A stretch of 64,000 nt of DNA from Azophilus sp965220425 (GCA_965220425.1 OZ244830.1:4836001-4900000); one strand, 5' to 3'; numbered from the stretch's first letter, positions 36,840-45,996 are shown. Numbers and translations: made by a program. Notes: a model not told the origin generated them from the sequence alone.

Positions 36840-37730
36840 ATGAACACCGATGTCATCATTACGTGCGCGGTCACCGGCGCCGGCGATACGGTCGGCAAGC
36901 ATCCCGACATTCCCGTCACGCCCGCGCAGATCGCCGATGCCGCCATCGATGCGGCCAAGGCTGGGGCAGCCATCGTCCACTGCCATGTCCGCGACCCGGT
37001 GACCGGCAAGGGCGCCCGGGGCGTGTCGCTTTACCGGGAGGTGGTCGCCCGCATCCGGGACTGCGCCACCGACGTGATAATCAACCTGACCTCGGGGATG
37101 GGCGGCGACCTGTTCATCGGGCCGGACGAGATGCCGACGGAATTTGGCGAGGAGACCGACCTCGTCGGCGCTCTCGACCGAATCCCGCACATTGAAGAGC
37201 TGTTACCGGAGATCTGCTCCCTGGACTGCGGCTCCTACAACTTCGGCGAAGGCAGCCTGGTCTATGTTTCCACCCCGGACATGTTGCGCCGGGGCGCGAA
37301 GCGCATCCGGGAACTCGGTGTCAAGCCCGAACTCGAGATATTCGATACGGGCCAGTTGAGCTTCACGTTGAAGATGATCGAAGAAGGCCTGATCGACGGT
37401 CCGCCCCTCTTTCAGCTCTGTTTCGGCATTCCCTGGGCGGCGCCGGCGAATGTGGGCGTCTTCAAGTCCTGGGTAGAGATGTTGCCGCCCGGCGCCAACT
37501 GGACGGCTTTCGCGATCAGCCGCAACCAGATGCCCTGGGCAGCCCAGGCGGTGCTGCTCGGCGGCCACGTACGGGTGGGGCTGGAGGACAACCTCTACCT
37601 GCAACGGGGCGTCTTCGCCTCCAACGCGCAACTGGTCGAACGGGCCCGCAAGATTGTAGAGTTGATGGGCTGCCGGGTACTCGGGCCGGACGAGGCGCGC
37701 GAGCAGTTCGGCCTCGCGAAACGCGCCTGA
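36840..37730 (+). CDS. BKACE (beta-keto acid cleavage enzyme), probably dehydrocarnitine-specific
   Basis: The 296-residue protein belongs to the Kce/BKACE family (DUF849). The zinc site shows IVHCHVRDP (His47, His49), and the third ligand Glu is in VRVGLEDNLY near residue 230. The family condenses a beta-keto acid with acetyl-CoA, giving a CoA ester and acetoacetate or acetoacetyl-CoA. Next to carnitine dehydrogenase the expected substrate is 3-dehydrocarnitine, producing glycine betaine. A purine-rich GGAGGGAATTGC precedes ATG 36840. Substrate is inferred from the neighbour. Confidence 0.88.
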   Translation: MNTDVIITCAVTGAGDTVGKHPDIPVTPAQIADAAIDAAKAGAAIVHCHVRDPVTGKGARGVSLYREVVARIRDCATDVIINLTSGMGGDLFIGPDEMPTEFGEETDLVGALDRIPHIEELLPEICSLDCGSYNFGEGSLVYVSTPDMLRRGAKRIRELGVKPELEIFDTGQLSFTLKMIEEGLIDGPPLFQLCFGIPWAAPANVGVFKSWVEMLPPGANWTAFAISRNQMPWAAQAVLLGGHVRVGLEDNLYLQRGVFASNAQLVERARKIVELMGCRVLGPDEAREQFGLAKRA

Positions 37731-37862
37731 CCGCACGGGTTTGCAACCCCGTCAGACGCGGTCCGCTTTCATGGAATAAATTTTTAACACATTGATTTAT
37801 AAATAATTTAGGAATTTACTATTTAACATAATGCAGGAGGCGAAAAACTGTCCAAAAACACG

Positions 37863-37923
37863 TTGTTCCCTGCGCGTCCTCGTCCCGGCGCGCCGGGTTC
37901 ACTACTCGCAGGGAACAATTTTT
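37863..37923 (+). terminator. Terminator-like hairpin after the BKACE gene
   Basis: A perfect 12-bp stem, TTGTTCCCTGCG (37863-37874) with CGCAGGGAACAA (37907-37918), is followed by T5. Inside the loop is a second perfect palindrome, CCCGGCGCGCCGGG (37884-37897). It lies 133 bp after the BKACE stop and past an AT-rich island (37775-37835). The rest of 37731-38186 holds the inverted repeat listed separately and no gene I support. Confidence 0.5.
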
Positions 37924-37996
37924 CAACCCATTGAATCTACACGATTTATTGGTGGAGGAAGTCGAGGCACGAAAATGGGACGATCCCTCGAGTTCC

Positions 37997-38110
37997 GAGC
38001 GGGCCTATCGTGCTTGCCTTCCGGCACGCCGGGCGGGCTTGCCTTCCTTATGCGATGGGCGCAAGCACGAGCCTTAATGGTGCCGGCAGACAAGCACGAC
38101 AGGCCCGCTC
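37997..38110. repeat. Inverted repeat element with 20-bp arms
   Basis: GAGCGGGCCTATCGTGCTTG (37997-38016) is repeated inverted at 38091-38110 with one mismatch. A third partial arm, GCAAGCACGAG, lies at 38071-38081. The 114-bp unit sits just upstream of carnitine dehydrogenase. It may be a small palindromic insertion; no coding role is apparent. Confidence 0.6.
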
Positions 38111-38186
38111 TCTTCCTGGAATCGGGGTTTGCTCCATGCGCGTCAGCGCCCTGGGATCCTGGCGTGGATACCGTCAGTCAAGCCGC

Positions 38187-39200
38187 ATGTCCCGTTGCGG
38201 CACAACGATGCGGAAGCGGAAGCGGATCCGTACCCTGACCGTCATCGGCACCGGTGTCATCGGGGCCGGCTGGGCGGCGCGGGCACTGGCCCATGGACTG
38301 GATGTCGTGGCCTGGGATCCGGCGCCCGGCTGGCAGACCAGGCTCAAAGCCGCTGTCGAAAACGCCTGGCCCGCGTTGACGAAGATCGGCCTGCACACGG
38401 GCGCCGGCCTCGACCGCCTGCGCTTCGCGGAATCTCTGGCCGCCGCCTGTTGCGCCACCGACTTCGTTCAGGAAAGCGCACCTGAAAAACTGGAATTGAA
38501 ACGGGACCTGCATGCCCGGATCGATGCCGAGACGGCTGCCGGCGTCATCGTCGCCTCGAGCACATCGGGCCTGCTTCCCACCGATATGCAATCCGGTTGC
38601 CGTCGTCCCGGGCGCCTGGTCGTCGGCCACCCCTTCAACCCCGTCTACTTGCTGCCGCTGGTGGAAGTGCTGGGCGGAAAACAGACATCCGCCGACAGCG
38701 TCGAGGCCGCCATGGCGTTCTACCGGGATCTCGGCATGCATCCCCTGAAGGTGCGCACCGAGATCGAGGGGTTTCTCTCCGACCGCCTGCAGGAAGCCTT
38801 GTGGCGCGAGTTGCTCCACCTGATCAATGACGACGTGGCGACCACTGAAGAACTCGATGCGGCGATCGTCTACGGCCCGGGGCTGCGCTGGGCCTTCATG
38901 GGTACCTGCCTGTCCTTTCACATGGCCGGCGGCGATCGGGGCATGGAGGATTTCATGAAGCAGTTCGGCCCGGCGCTCAGGCAGCCCTGGACCCGGCTGG
39001 AGGCGCCGGAACTCACCGATGCGCTGATCGGCAAGCTGGCCGACGGAACCCGGCGGCAGGCCGCGGGGCGCAGTGTGAAGGAACTGGAGCGATTGCGCGA
39101 CGAGTGCCTGATCGCCATCATGCAGGCGCTCAGGCGCTTCGAGATCGGAGCGGGTAAAACGCTGGCGGAGAACGACGCGCGCCGCTCGGGCGAGGGGTAA
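38187..39200 (+). CDS. L-carnitine 3-dehydrogenase
   Basis: The 337-residue protein has the 3-hydroxyacyl-CoA dehydrogenase-type NAD fold, with TVIGTGVIGAGWAARALAHG near residue 17, the SSTSGLLPTDMQ and VGHPFNPVYLLPLVEVLGG blocks, and a helical C-terminal domain with GPGLRWAFMGTCL. This pattern is that of L-carnitine dehydrogenase, which oxidises carnitine to 3-dehydrocarnitine. ATG 38187 or 38208 are both possible; the frame is open much further upstream without similarity. It follows BKACE, as in known carnitine-to-betaine operons. Confidence 0.88.
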   Translation: MSRCGTTMRKRKRIRTLTVIGTGVIGAGWAARALAHGLDVVAWDPAPGWQTRLKAAVENAWPALTKIGLHTGAGLDRLRFAESLAAACCATDFVQESAPEKLELKRDLHARIDAETAAGVIVASSTSGLLPTDMQSGCRRPGRLVVGHPFNPVYLLPLVEVLGGKQTSADSVEAAMAFYRDLGMHPLKVRTEIEGFLSDRLQEALWRELLHLINDDVATTEELDAAIVYGPGLRWAFMGTCLSFHMAGGDRGMEDFMKQFGPALRQPWTRLEAPELTDALIGKLADGTRRQAAGRSVKELERLRDECLIAIMQALRRFEIGAGKTLAENDARRSGEG

Positions 39201-39479
39201 CCGTTCCTGCTGCGGATGCGATGACCAACGGGGCGATTCCCCAGCCCGACGAGACAACAGCCAACGGGTGCGAATTTTGACTCATTTGACAACCTTCATC
39301 CGCGATCAAGGGGTCTGGCAGCCCGTGAAAAAAGTCCCGCTGCATTCGACCGACGATGCATCCCGGCTGACTGCGTTGCTCGTCGGTCAAATACGGCCGA
39401 TATTTTCCCTGCTCTCGCCTTGCCAGCCGGGCGCCTCGCCGGTCTCGGTGCGACGCGGGACTGTTACCGCGGGCTGCTA

Positions 39480-40640
39480 GTGGACTTCGCTCTCACATCC
39501 GAGCAACAGATGGTGGTGGACACCGTACGCGATTTCGTGGAGCGGGAGCTTTACCCCCTCGAAGAAGAGGTCGAGCGTAGCGGGCAGGTACCGGCGGAAG
39601 TCGGCGAAGAGATCAAGCGGAAGGTCATCGAACTGGGTTTTTTTGCGCCGAACCTGCCCGAGGAGGTGGGCGGCGGGGGCCTCGATCATCTGACCTTCAC
39701 CCTGCTGGAGCGGGAACTCGGCCGGCCGTCGATGGCGCTCAGCGTTTTCTGGGGCCGGCCGTCGGGCATCTTGATGGCCTGCAACGAGGATCAGCGGCAG
39801 CGCTATCTTTTCCCGTCCGCCCGCGGCGAGCGCCTGGACGCCCTGGCCATGACCGAGCCCGCCGCCGGTTCCGACTTGCGCGGCATGCAGTGCTCCGCGC
39901 GCCAGGATGGCGGCGACTGGGTCCTCAACGGCAGCAAGCACTTCATTTCCCACGCGGACCTGGCCGACTTCGTCATCGTTTTCGTCGCCACCGGCGAAGA
40001 GGAAACCCCCCGCGGGCGGAAGAAGCGCATCACCTGCTTCCTGGTCGACCGCGGCACGCCCGGCTTCGAGATTCGTCCCGGCTACGATTCCGTCTCCCAC
40101 CGGGGATACCAGAACTGCATTCTCAATTTCGACGATTGCCGGCTGCCGGCCGGCCAGGTTCTGGGCGAGGTGCACCGCGGGTTCGACCTGGCCAACGAGT
40201 GGCTGTACGGAACCCGTCTCACCGTGGCGGCGATGTGCGTGGGCCGCGCCCGGCGGGCGTTCGATCTCGCTCTTGCACACGCGGCCGAACGGCGCCAGTT
40301 CGGTCAGCCCATCGGCCGCTTCCAGGGCGTCTCCTTCAAGCTGGCTGACATGATCACCGAGATCGATGCGGCGGACTGGCTCACGCTCGGCGCCGCCTGG
40401 CGCCTGGACAAGGGTCTGCCCGCCAACCGGGAAATCGCCTCCGCCAAGCTGTACGCCACGGAAATGTTGGCCCGGGTAACCGACGAAGCCATCCAGGTTC
40501 ACGGCGGCATGGGGCTCATGAGCGATCTCCCGCTGGCGCGGTTCTGGCGGGATGCGCGGGTGGAACGCATCTGGGATGGCACCTCCGAGATCCAGCGCCA
40601 CATCATCGGGCGCGATCTGCTGCGGCCGCTGGGCTCATGA
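39480..40640 (+). CDS. Acyl-CoA dehydrogenase family protein (CaiA-like role?)
   Basis: The 386-residue flavoprotein shows the ACAD signatures MTEPAAGSDLRGM and the C-terminal RRQFGQPIGRFQGVSFKLAD and QVHGGMGLMSDLP. In the usual catalytic block, RIWDGTSEIQRHI, Asp replaces the common Glu of the YEGTSEIQ motif. GTG 39480 gives the family start MDFALTSEQQ. It overlaps the synthetase start by 4 bp, so it and a CoA ligase and CaiD-like hydratase form one unit, probably oxidising a betainyl-CoA ester such as gamma-butyrobetainyl-CoA. Substrate is inference. Confidence 0.85.
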   Translation: MDFALTSEQQMVVDTVRDFVERELYPLEEEVERSGQVPAEVGEEIKRKVIELGFFAPNLPEEVGGGGLDHLTFTLLERELGRPSMALSVFWGRPSGILMACNEDQRQRYLFPSARGERLDALAMTEPAAGSDLRGMQCSARQDGGDWVLNGSKHFISHADLADFVIVFVATGEEETPRGRKKRITCFLVDRGTPGFEIRPGYDSVSHRGYQNCILNFDDCRLPAGQVLGEVHRGFDLANEWLYGTRLTVAAMCVGRARRAFDLALAHAAERRQFGQPIGRFQGVSFKLADMITEIDAADWLTLGAAWRLDKGLPANREIASAKLYATEMLARVTDEAIQVHGGMGLMSDLPLARFWRDARVERIWDGTSEIQRHIIGRDLLRPLGS

Positions 40641-42868
40641 TCGATCTTCCAAAGGCGCGTGTACGGCGTCTCTCCCGGCTGTTGCGACCGCGCAGCATCG
40701 CCGTCATCGGCGGCCGCAGTGCGGTGGAGGTCGTCAAACAATGCGACCGGATGGGTTTCGAAGGAGAACTCTGGCCCATCCATCCGATGCGGAAAAACTT
40801 CGAAGGGCGGTCCGCATTCCGCTCCGTCGCCGAGCTTCCCGATTCGCCGGATGCCGCCTTCGTCGGCGTCAACCGGCATGCCACCATCGAAACCGTCGCC
40901 GCGCTTTCGCGCCTGGGCGCCGGCGGCGCCGTCTGCTACGCGTCCGGTTTTCTGGAGAGCGAAGACGGTGGCGACCTGCAGCGCGCCCTGGTTGCCGCGG
41001 CGGGCGAGATGCCCATCGTCGGGCCGAACTGCTACGGGGTACTCAACTATCTCGACGCTGCGCCCCTGTGGCCGGACCAGCACGGCGGGCGGCGGCTCGA
41101 CCCGAAAGAGCGCGGCGTCGCCATCGTGACACAGTCGTCCAACATCGCCGTCAGCCTCACCATGCAGCAGCGGGGCCTGCCGCTCGCCTACGTGGCCACC
41201 GCCGGCAACCAGGCCCAGTTGGGCGTCTCGGACCTGGCGGCCGCCATGCTCCGGGACGGGCGCGTCAGCGCCCTCGGTCTTCATGTCGAGGGGTTCGACT
41301 CGATCCCGGGATTCGAGGCGCTGGCAGCAATGTCGCGTGCGCGCGGGGTGCCCGTCGTGGTCATGAAGACCGGCCGCTCGGAACGGGGACGCGCCGCCGC
41401 GTTCAGTCACACGGCCTCCCTGGCCGGGTCCGATGCCGGTGCCCAGGCGTTCCTGGCGCGGCTGGGGTTCGCCCGCGCCCAGGGCATTCCCGAACTGCTG
41501 GAGATATTGAAATTCCTGCACGTGCACGGAACGCTCGACGGCGTTCGTCTCGGAGCCATGTGCTGTTCCGGCGGCGAAGCGAGCGTGGTCGCCGATGCGG
41601 TGGAGGATTCGGCACTGACCTGCCCCGACCTCGATCCGGACCACACAGCCACGGTCGCTGCCACCGTGCATCCCCTCGTGTCGGTAGACAACCCGTTCGA
41701 CTATCACACCTTCAACTGGGGCGACGAGACGGCCCTGACCGCAACATTCACGGCGTTCGCCCAAGGGGGATTCGACGCAAACCTGCTGCTTCTCGACTTT
41801 CCACGCGGCGACCGCTGCGCGGACGATGACTGGTGGGCATCGGTGGGTGCGTTCGGCCGCGCCATGGATACCACCGGCGGCAAGGGTGCAATCATGGCTA
41901 CCATGGCGGAGAACCTGCCCGAGGCAACCGCCGTCAAGCTGATCGAGCGCGGAATCGTACCGCTCCTCGGCGTACGGGATGGGCTGACCGCCATGGCGTG
42001 CGCGGCCTCGATAGGCGCCGCCTGGAAGTCGCCGTTACCCGATCCTCTGATCCGCGACCTAAGCACAACCAGGGATGCTGTGATGCTGGATGAGGCCGAG
42101 GCCAAGGCGCTTCTTGCCGCCTCTGGCATCAAGATTCCATACGGTGAGGTCGTGCACAGCGCCGAAGAGGCAGTGGCCGTTGCGAAATCCATCGATGCGC
42201 CGGTTGCGCTCAAGGCCCTGGGCATCCCGCACAAGACGGAATCTGGTGCACTCCGACTGAATTTGCGCAAGCCCACCGAAATCCGCGCCGCCGCCGCCGG
42301 GTTGCTGAAAATACTTCCCACGCCCGAAACCACCAAAAGCGGATCCGCAATCGATGCCCGCGCAGCCCCACACCACGCATCCGAAACGGGCACGAAATCG
42401 CTTTCGCCGGAACGCCTGCTAATCGAGCGTTTCGTAACCAACACCGTCGCCGAGTTGATCCTCGGCTTGCACCGGGACCCTCAATTCGGCCTGCTCCTCA
42501 CCCTGGGTTCCGGTGGCGTCCTGGTGGAACTGGTCGCCGACACGGTCACATTGCTGTTGCCTGTGACGGAATCCGAGGTGCGCAACGCCTTTTCGACGTT
42601 GAAATGCACCCCGTTACTCAATGGTTTTCGGGGCAGCGGACCCGCCGATGTCGACGCCGCCGTGGCGGCCATCCTCGCCATCGCGAAGTTCGCCGCCGCG
42701 CACGCCGACCGCATCGAGGAACTCGACGTCAATCCACTGGCAGTAGGCCCGCGCGGCCAGGGAGCGGTAGCCCTCGATGCCCTGATTCGAATGCGGGGAG
42801 CCGATGCGGAAGGACGCCCGACTGGAAATCCAGGCCCGTCCGCGTGCTCAGACGCGATTACCCACTGA
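40637..42868 (+). CDS. NDP-forming acyl-CoA synthetase (acetyl-CoA synthetase-like)
   Basis: The 743-residue protein carries a CoA-binding domain (RPRSIAVIGGRSAVEVV), succinyl-CoA-ligase-like domains with the phospho-His region (GRAAAFSHTASLAGSD), and a C-terminal ATP-grasp domain (GEVVHSAEEAVAVAKSIDAP and onward). It would activate an acid to its CoA ester with ATP or GTP. An extra segment of about 35 residues (near 555-590, TPETTKSGSAIDARA) interrupts the ATP-grasp part. Start overlaps the dehydrogenase stop (ATGA). The C-terminus departs from the original tail, which survives at 44910-45020. Confidence 0.88.
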   Translation: MIDLPKARVRRLSRLLRPRSIAVIGGRSAVEVVKQCDRMGFEGELWPIHPMRKNFEGRSAFRSVAELPDSPDAAFVGVNRHATIETVAALSRLGAGGAVCYASGFLESEDGGDLQRALVAAAGEMPIVGPNCYGVLNYLDAAPLWPDQHGGRRLDPKERGVAIVTQSSNIAVSLTMQQRGLPLAYVATAGNQAQLGVSDLAAAMLRDGRVSALGLHVEGFDSIPGFEALAAMSRARGVPVVVMKTGRSERGRAAAFSHTASLAGSDAGAQAFLARLGFARAQGIPELLEILKFLHVHGTLDGVRLGAMCCSGGEASVVADAVEDSALTCPDLDPDHTATVAATVHPLVSVDNPFDYHTFNWGDETALTATFTAFAQGGFDANLLLLDFPRGDRCADDDWWASVGAFGRAMDTTGGKGAIMATMAENLPEATAVKLIERGIVPLLGVRDGLTAMACAASIGAAWKSPLPDPLIRDLSTTRDAVMLDEAEAKALLAASGIKIPYGEVVHSAEEAVAVAKSIDAPVALKALGIPHKTESGALRLNLRKPTEIRAAAAGLLKILPTPETTKSGSAIDARAAPHHASETGTKSLSPERLLIERFVTNTVAELILGLHRDPQFGLLLTLGSGGVLVELVADTVTLLLPVTESEVRNAFSTLKCTPLLNGFRGSGPADVDAAVAAILAIAKFAAAHADRIEELDVNPLAVGPRGQGAVALDALIRMRGADAEGRPTGNPGPSACSDAITH

Positions 42869-43349
42869 CGATAGAGACCCGGATCAGCGCCAAACTCCGT
42901 GGCTCGAGCCCCGTGCTGCAGAGGCACATCTCGGTGTGAGGAACGGGCATTCGGGGCGCGGCCTTTTTTGCAAGTGGATCGCATCCGCCGCTCTTTGTTC
43001 AGTGGCATCCCGTCAGTTTCAGTCGCAGTTTTCGGCTCGATCGGTTGTATCTGCCAGAAGCGGCATCGTCGTTCCGTGATGTTCGCAAATCGCCTCTACA
43101 GAACGCCTGACCTGCAGCACCAGCGCCTCCATTCCCGGGTGGATTCGCGCTTTCAATCTGCGCAAATTGTGCGCTACGCTGTGTGCTGTACTCGGTTCTG
43201 CTCCAAGTCGAGTTCCAATGGCTGGCAAAAGACAGTAGCGGCTGACAGAAAACGGTCTACGGCGAGAGACGATAATCCAACGGCGGTGCGACGCCTCGGA
43301 CAGGGACACTGGTTGAACTGCCCGGAGACGACAGGCCAACAAGCATTCC
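42869..43349. other. Gap of 481 bp with no supported gene
   Basis: The stretch between the synthetase and the DUF429 gene has several open frames, none with recognisable similarity; a minus-strand frame crossing it is mostly antisense to DUF429. It marks the left junction of inserted sequence inside the carnitine cluster. Confidence 0.4.
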
Positions 43350-44456
43350 ATGAAAGTACTAGGCATAGATTTCACAAGCGCGCCAAGAGGTAGCAAGCCC
43401 ATTACCGTAGCAACCGGTGAATTGGCAGAAAGCGTATTGCGCATCAGATCCGTACGCGGCTTGAATAGCTTCGAAAGGTTCGAGGACGAACTGGACTCGC
43501 CTGGTCCCTGGATTGCGGGGATCGACTTTCCATTCGGGCAACCCCTCAAACTAATTCAGGCATTGCAATGGCCGATGTCATGGAAAGCCTACGTCGGCCG
43601 GGTGGGATCCATGGAAAAACACGAGTATGAATCCGCGATCAGGCGATATAGCGCCGCACAGCCCGATGGCTGCAAAGAACACAAGCGCGTTACCGACAAG
43701 CAAGCCCGATCCATCAGCCCCATGAAGCTGTATTTCCAACCCGTAGGCAAGATGTTCTTCCAGGGGGCTCCTCGAATCCTCCGTTCCGGCGCATGTATTG
43801 TCCCGTGCGCCCTCAATGGCGATAACCGCGTGATTGTCGAAGCCTACCCGGCCTTGGCCGCCCAGGCATTGGCTGGCACCAGAAGTTACAAAAGCGACGA
43901 TAGATCCAGACAAACGCCCGAGCACAGGAGGGCAAGATCCGCAATCGTATCCGCGTTGACAGCCCAAAGATGCGGGGAAGTCTATGACTTCACTGTCGAC
44001 TTGCAACACTCGGAATGCGAACGATTGATCGACGACGCGGGAGCGGACTTCCTTGACGCAGTGCTTTGCGCCATTCAAGCAGCCTGGTCGTATTCGCAAC
44101 CCAACTTCGGGGTTCCAGATTCGTGTGATCCTCTTGAGGGGTGGATTGTGGATCCGTCTCAATTGCAACCAGAAGCATCGCCGGCGCTGCTTTTGAGGGA
44201 CGACAACCCGCCGGGAAGGCCGCAGGTCAATCTACTTGATCGTATCACCACAAGCCCGTCAATATGTCATGGTAAGCCGTGCATCCGTGGGTTGCGCTAC
44301 CCGGTTGACATGATTCTCGAACTGCTCAGTTCGGGAATGACCACTGAAGAAGTTCTCGCCGACTACGACGATCTCGAACTGGAGGATGTGTTGGCCGTAC
44401 TTGCCTTTGCTGCTCACTTGAGCCGGGTAAAGAGAGTACAGGCGCTGGCTTCGTGA
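43350..44456 (+). CDS. DUF429 nuclease-like protein fused to DUF433 antitoxin
   Basis: The 368-residue protein starts as a DUF429 RNase H-like protein (MKVLGIDFTSAPRGSKPI, then IAGIDFPFGQP; acidic ADFLDAVLCAIQAAW; ends near GWIVDP at about 270). It continues in frame into a full DUF433 domain (LLDRITTSPSICHGKPCIRG and the helical tail), normally a separate protein of about 75 residues acting as antitoxin. Where the DUF433 start Met should be, the codon is GTC. The PIN-like toxin gene follows with a 4-bp overlap. Base composition is lower in GC than the flanking carnitine genes. Confidence 0.8.
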   Translation: MKVLGIDFTSAPRGSKPITVATGELAESVLRIRSVRGLNSFERFEDELDSPGPWIAGIDFPFGQPLKLIQALQWPMSWKAYVGRVGSMEKHEYESAIRRYSAAQPDGCKEHKRVTDKQARSISPMKLYFQPVGKMFFQGAPRILRSGACIVPCALNGDNRVIVEAYPALAAQALAGTRSYKSDDRSRQTPEHRRARSAIVSALTAQRCGEVYDFTVDLQHSECERLIDDAGADFLDAVLCAIQAAWSYSQPNFGVPDSCDPLEGWIVDPSQLQPEASPALLLRDDNPPGRPQVNLLDRITTSPSICHGKPCIRGLRYPVDMILELLSSGMTTEEVLADYDDLELEDVLAVLAFAAHLSRVKRVQALAS

Positions 44457-44806
44457 ATTTCCTTGTCGACGCGCAATTGCCGCAGCGGCTTGCGCGTTGG
44501 CTGAGCGCGGAAGGGCACGATGTTGTACACACCAAAGACCTTCCGGAGGGAAACCGAACGGAGGACCGGGTCATAAACGAACTTTCGCTGCGTGAGCAAC
44601 GCACAGTTGTTACCAAGGACGGGGATTTCGTCGATTCGATCTTGCTCCGGCAAGCGCCCCATCGGCTCCTGCTGATTTCGACCGGAAACATCGGCAATTC
44701 GGAATTGCTGAAGTTGTTTGGCGACAATCTCGAAACGATCGTCAGCGCTCTTGAAACCTCAACATTCGTCGAACTCGGTCAAGACACATTGATCGTTCAT
44801 CACTGA
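44453..44806 (+). CDS. DUF5615 PIN-like toxin
   Basis: The 117-residue protein begins (GTG start) MNFLVDAQLPQRLARWL, the DUF5615 signature with the first acidic residue Asp6; further acidic residues are in TKDGDFVDS and the C-terminal LGQDTLIVHH. These PIN-related RNases pair with DUF433 antitoxins (VapBC45-like). It overlaps the DUF433-containing gene by ATGA/GTGA-type coupling, so antitoxin and toxin are co-translated. The module interrupts the carnitine cluster. Confidence 0.85.
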   Translation: MNFLVDAQLPQRLARWLSAEGHDVVHTKDLPEGNRTEDRVINELSLREQRTVVTKDGDFVDSILLRQAPHRLLLISTGNIGNSELLKLFGDNLETIVSALETSTFVELGQDTLIVHH

Positions 44807-44909
44807 TCGGCACCGGGCGAACCTGCGATTAGACATCAGGCTGACAATCACATCCTTGAATGTGCCGTTCAGAGCACCCGTGGCGTTCCATTTACTCGAC
44901 CGTTTTCCT

Positions 44910-45020
44910 GCCCACGGAGCGGTAGTCCTCGATGCGCTGATCCGCATCCGGGAGTCCGAAACCCGGCGCAACCCTATCGCCACTGACCCAGGCAGGACCA
45001 CCGAACAGGAGATCTTATGA
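44910..45020 (+). pseudogene. Displaced 3' end of an NDP-forming acyl-CoA synthetase gene
   Basis: In frame, this reads AHGAVVLDALIRIRESETRR and ends at TGA 45018-45020, overlapping the hydratase ATG by 3 bp. It matches the tail of the upstream synthetase (GAVALDALIRMRGADAE), and the DNA is similar too (GGAGCGGTAGTCCTCGATGC). The native operon therefore likely ran synthetase-hydratase with an overlap before insertion or exchange. Sequence between 44807 and 44909 is not recognised. Confidence 0.65.
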
Positions 45021-45799
45021 GCGATGTCGTCAGAACCCGCCGCGAGGGCGCCGTAATCGAGGTGACCCTCGACCGCCCCAAGGCCAATGCCATCGATCTC
45101 GCCACCAGCCGGATCATGGGCGCGACGTTCAAGGCATTCCGCGACGATCCGGAACTGCGCGTCGCCATCGTCACCGGCGGCGGCAATAGATTCTTCAGCG
45201 CCGGCTGGGATTTGAAGGCCGCCGCCGGGGGCGACGCGGTGGACGGCGACTATGGCGTGGGGGGCTTCGGAGGGCTGCAGGAACTGCCGGACCTGAACAA
45301 GCCCGTCATCGCGGCCGTAAACGGCATGGCCGTCGGCGGCGGGTTCGAACTGGCGCTCTCCTGCGACCTGATCCTGGCCTCGAGCGCGGCGCGGTTCGCG
45401 CTGCCCGAAATTCACGCGGGCACTATCGCCGATGCCGCCACCATCAAGCTGCCCAGGCGCATGCCCTACCACGTTGCCATGGAACTGCTCCTGACCGGCC
45501 GCTGGATGGATGCCGAGGAAGCCCGACGCTGGGGCATCGTCAACGAGGTGCTGGAGCCGGATGAGCTGATTGACCGCGCCTGGGATCTCGCCCGAACGCT
45601 CGCCGAGGGACCGCCGCTGGTGTTCGCGGCCGTCAAGGAAGTCGTTCGCGAAGCCGAAAACCAGCGCTTTCAGGACGCGCTCAATCGGGTTACGAAGCGC
45701 CAGTTTCCGGCGGTGGACTTACTCTACGACAGCGATGACCTGTTGGAGGGCTCACGTGCCTTCGCGGAGAAGCGGGATCCTGTCTGGAAAGGGCGGTAG
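45017..45799 (+). CDS. caiD: Carnitinyl-CoA dehydratase-like enoyl-CoA hydratase
   Basis: The 260-residue crotonase-fold protein follows E. coli CaiD closely in layout: ITLDRPKANAID-like start (VTLDRPKANAIDLATS), FFSAGWDLKAAA, NGMAVGGGFELALSCD, and the characteristic C-terminus FAEKRDPVWKGR. CaiD interconverts L-carnitinyl-CoA and crotonobetainyl-CoA. Length equals the family. In place of the usual catalytic Glu-containing stretch it has ALPEIHAGTIADAATIKLPRR. It belongs with the acyl-CoA dehydrogenase and synthetase, giving a CoA-linked carnitine branch besides the dehydrogenase route. Confidence 0.85.
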   Translation: MSDVVRTRREGAVIEVTLDRPKANAIDLATSRIMGATFKAFRDDPELRVAIVTGGGNRFFSAGWDLKAAAGGDAVDGDYGVGGFGGLQELPDLNKPVIAAVNGMAVGGGFELALSCDLILASSAARFALPEIHAGTIADAATIKLPRRMPYHVAMELLLTGRWMDAEEARRWGIVNEVLEPDELIDRAWDLARTLAEGPPLVFAAVKEVVREAENQRFQDALNRVTKRQFPAVDLLYDSDDLLEGSRAFAEKRDPVWKGR

Positions 45800-45996
45800 G
45801 CATCGAGACCTACCCAACATGCGGCGGCAAGCCGCGCATTATCGCCGCGCGCCACCGTGCTTACGCGTTTCTTCAGATCGAGCTTTGTTTTTCCTGTGCC
45901 ACTCGGCTGGCAACGACACACCGACAAGGACAGACGGAGATGGTAGCGGTGATGTAATGGTGCTATGGTGCAAACTCACCACAGAACAACATTTCG

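Noticed and set aside
37831..38238. 135-residue open frame between BKACE and carnitine dehydrogenase
   Set aside because: It runs through the hairpin and inverted repeat and has no protein-like composition despite AGGAGG-like sequence near its start.
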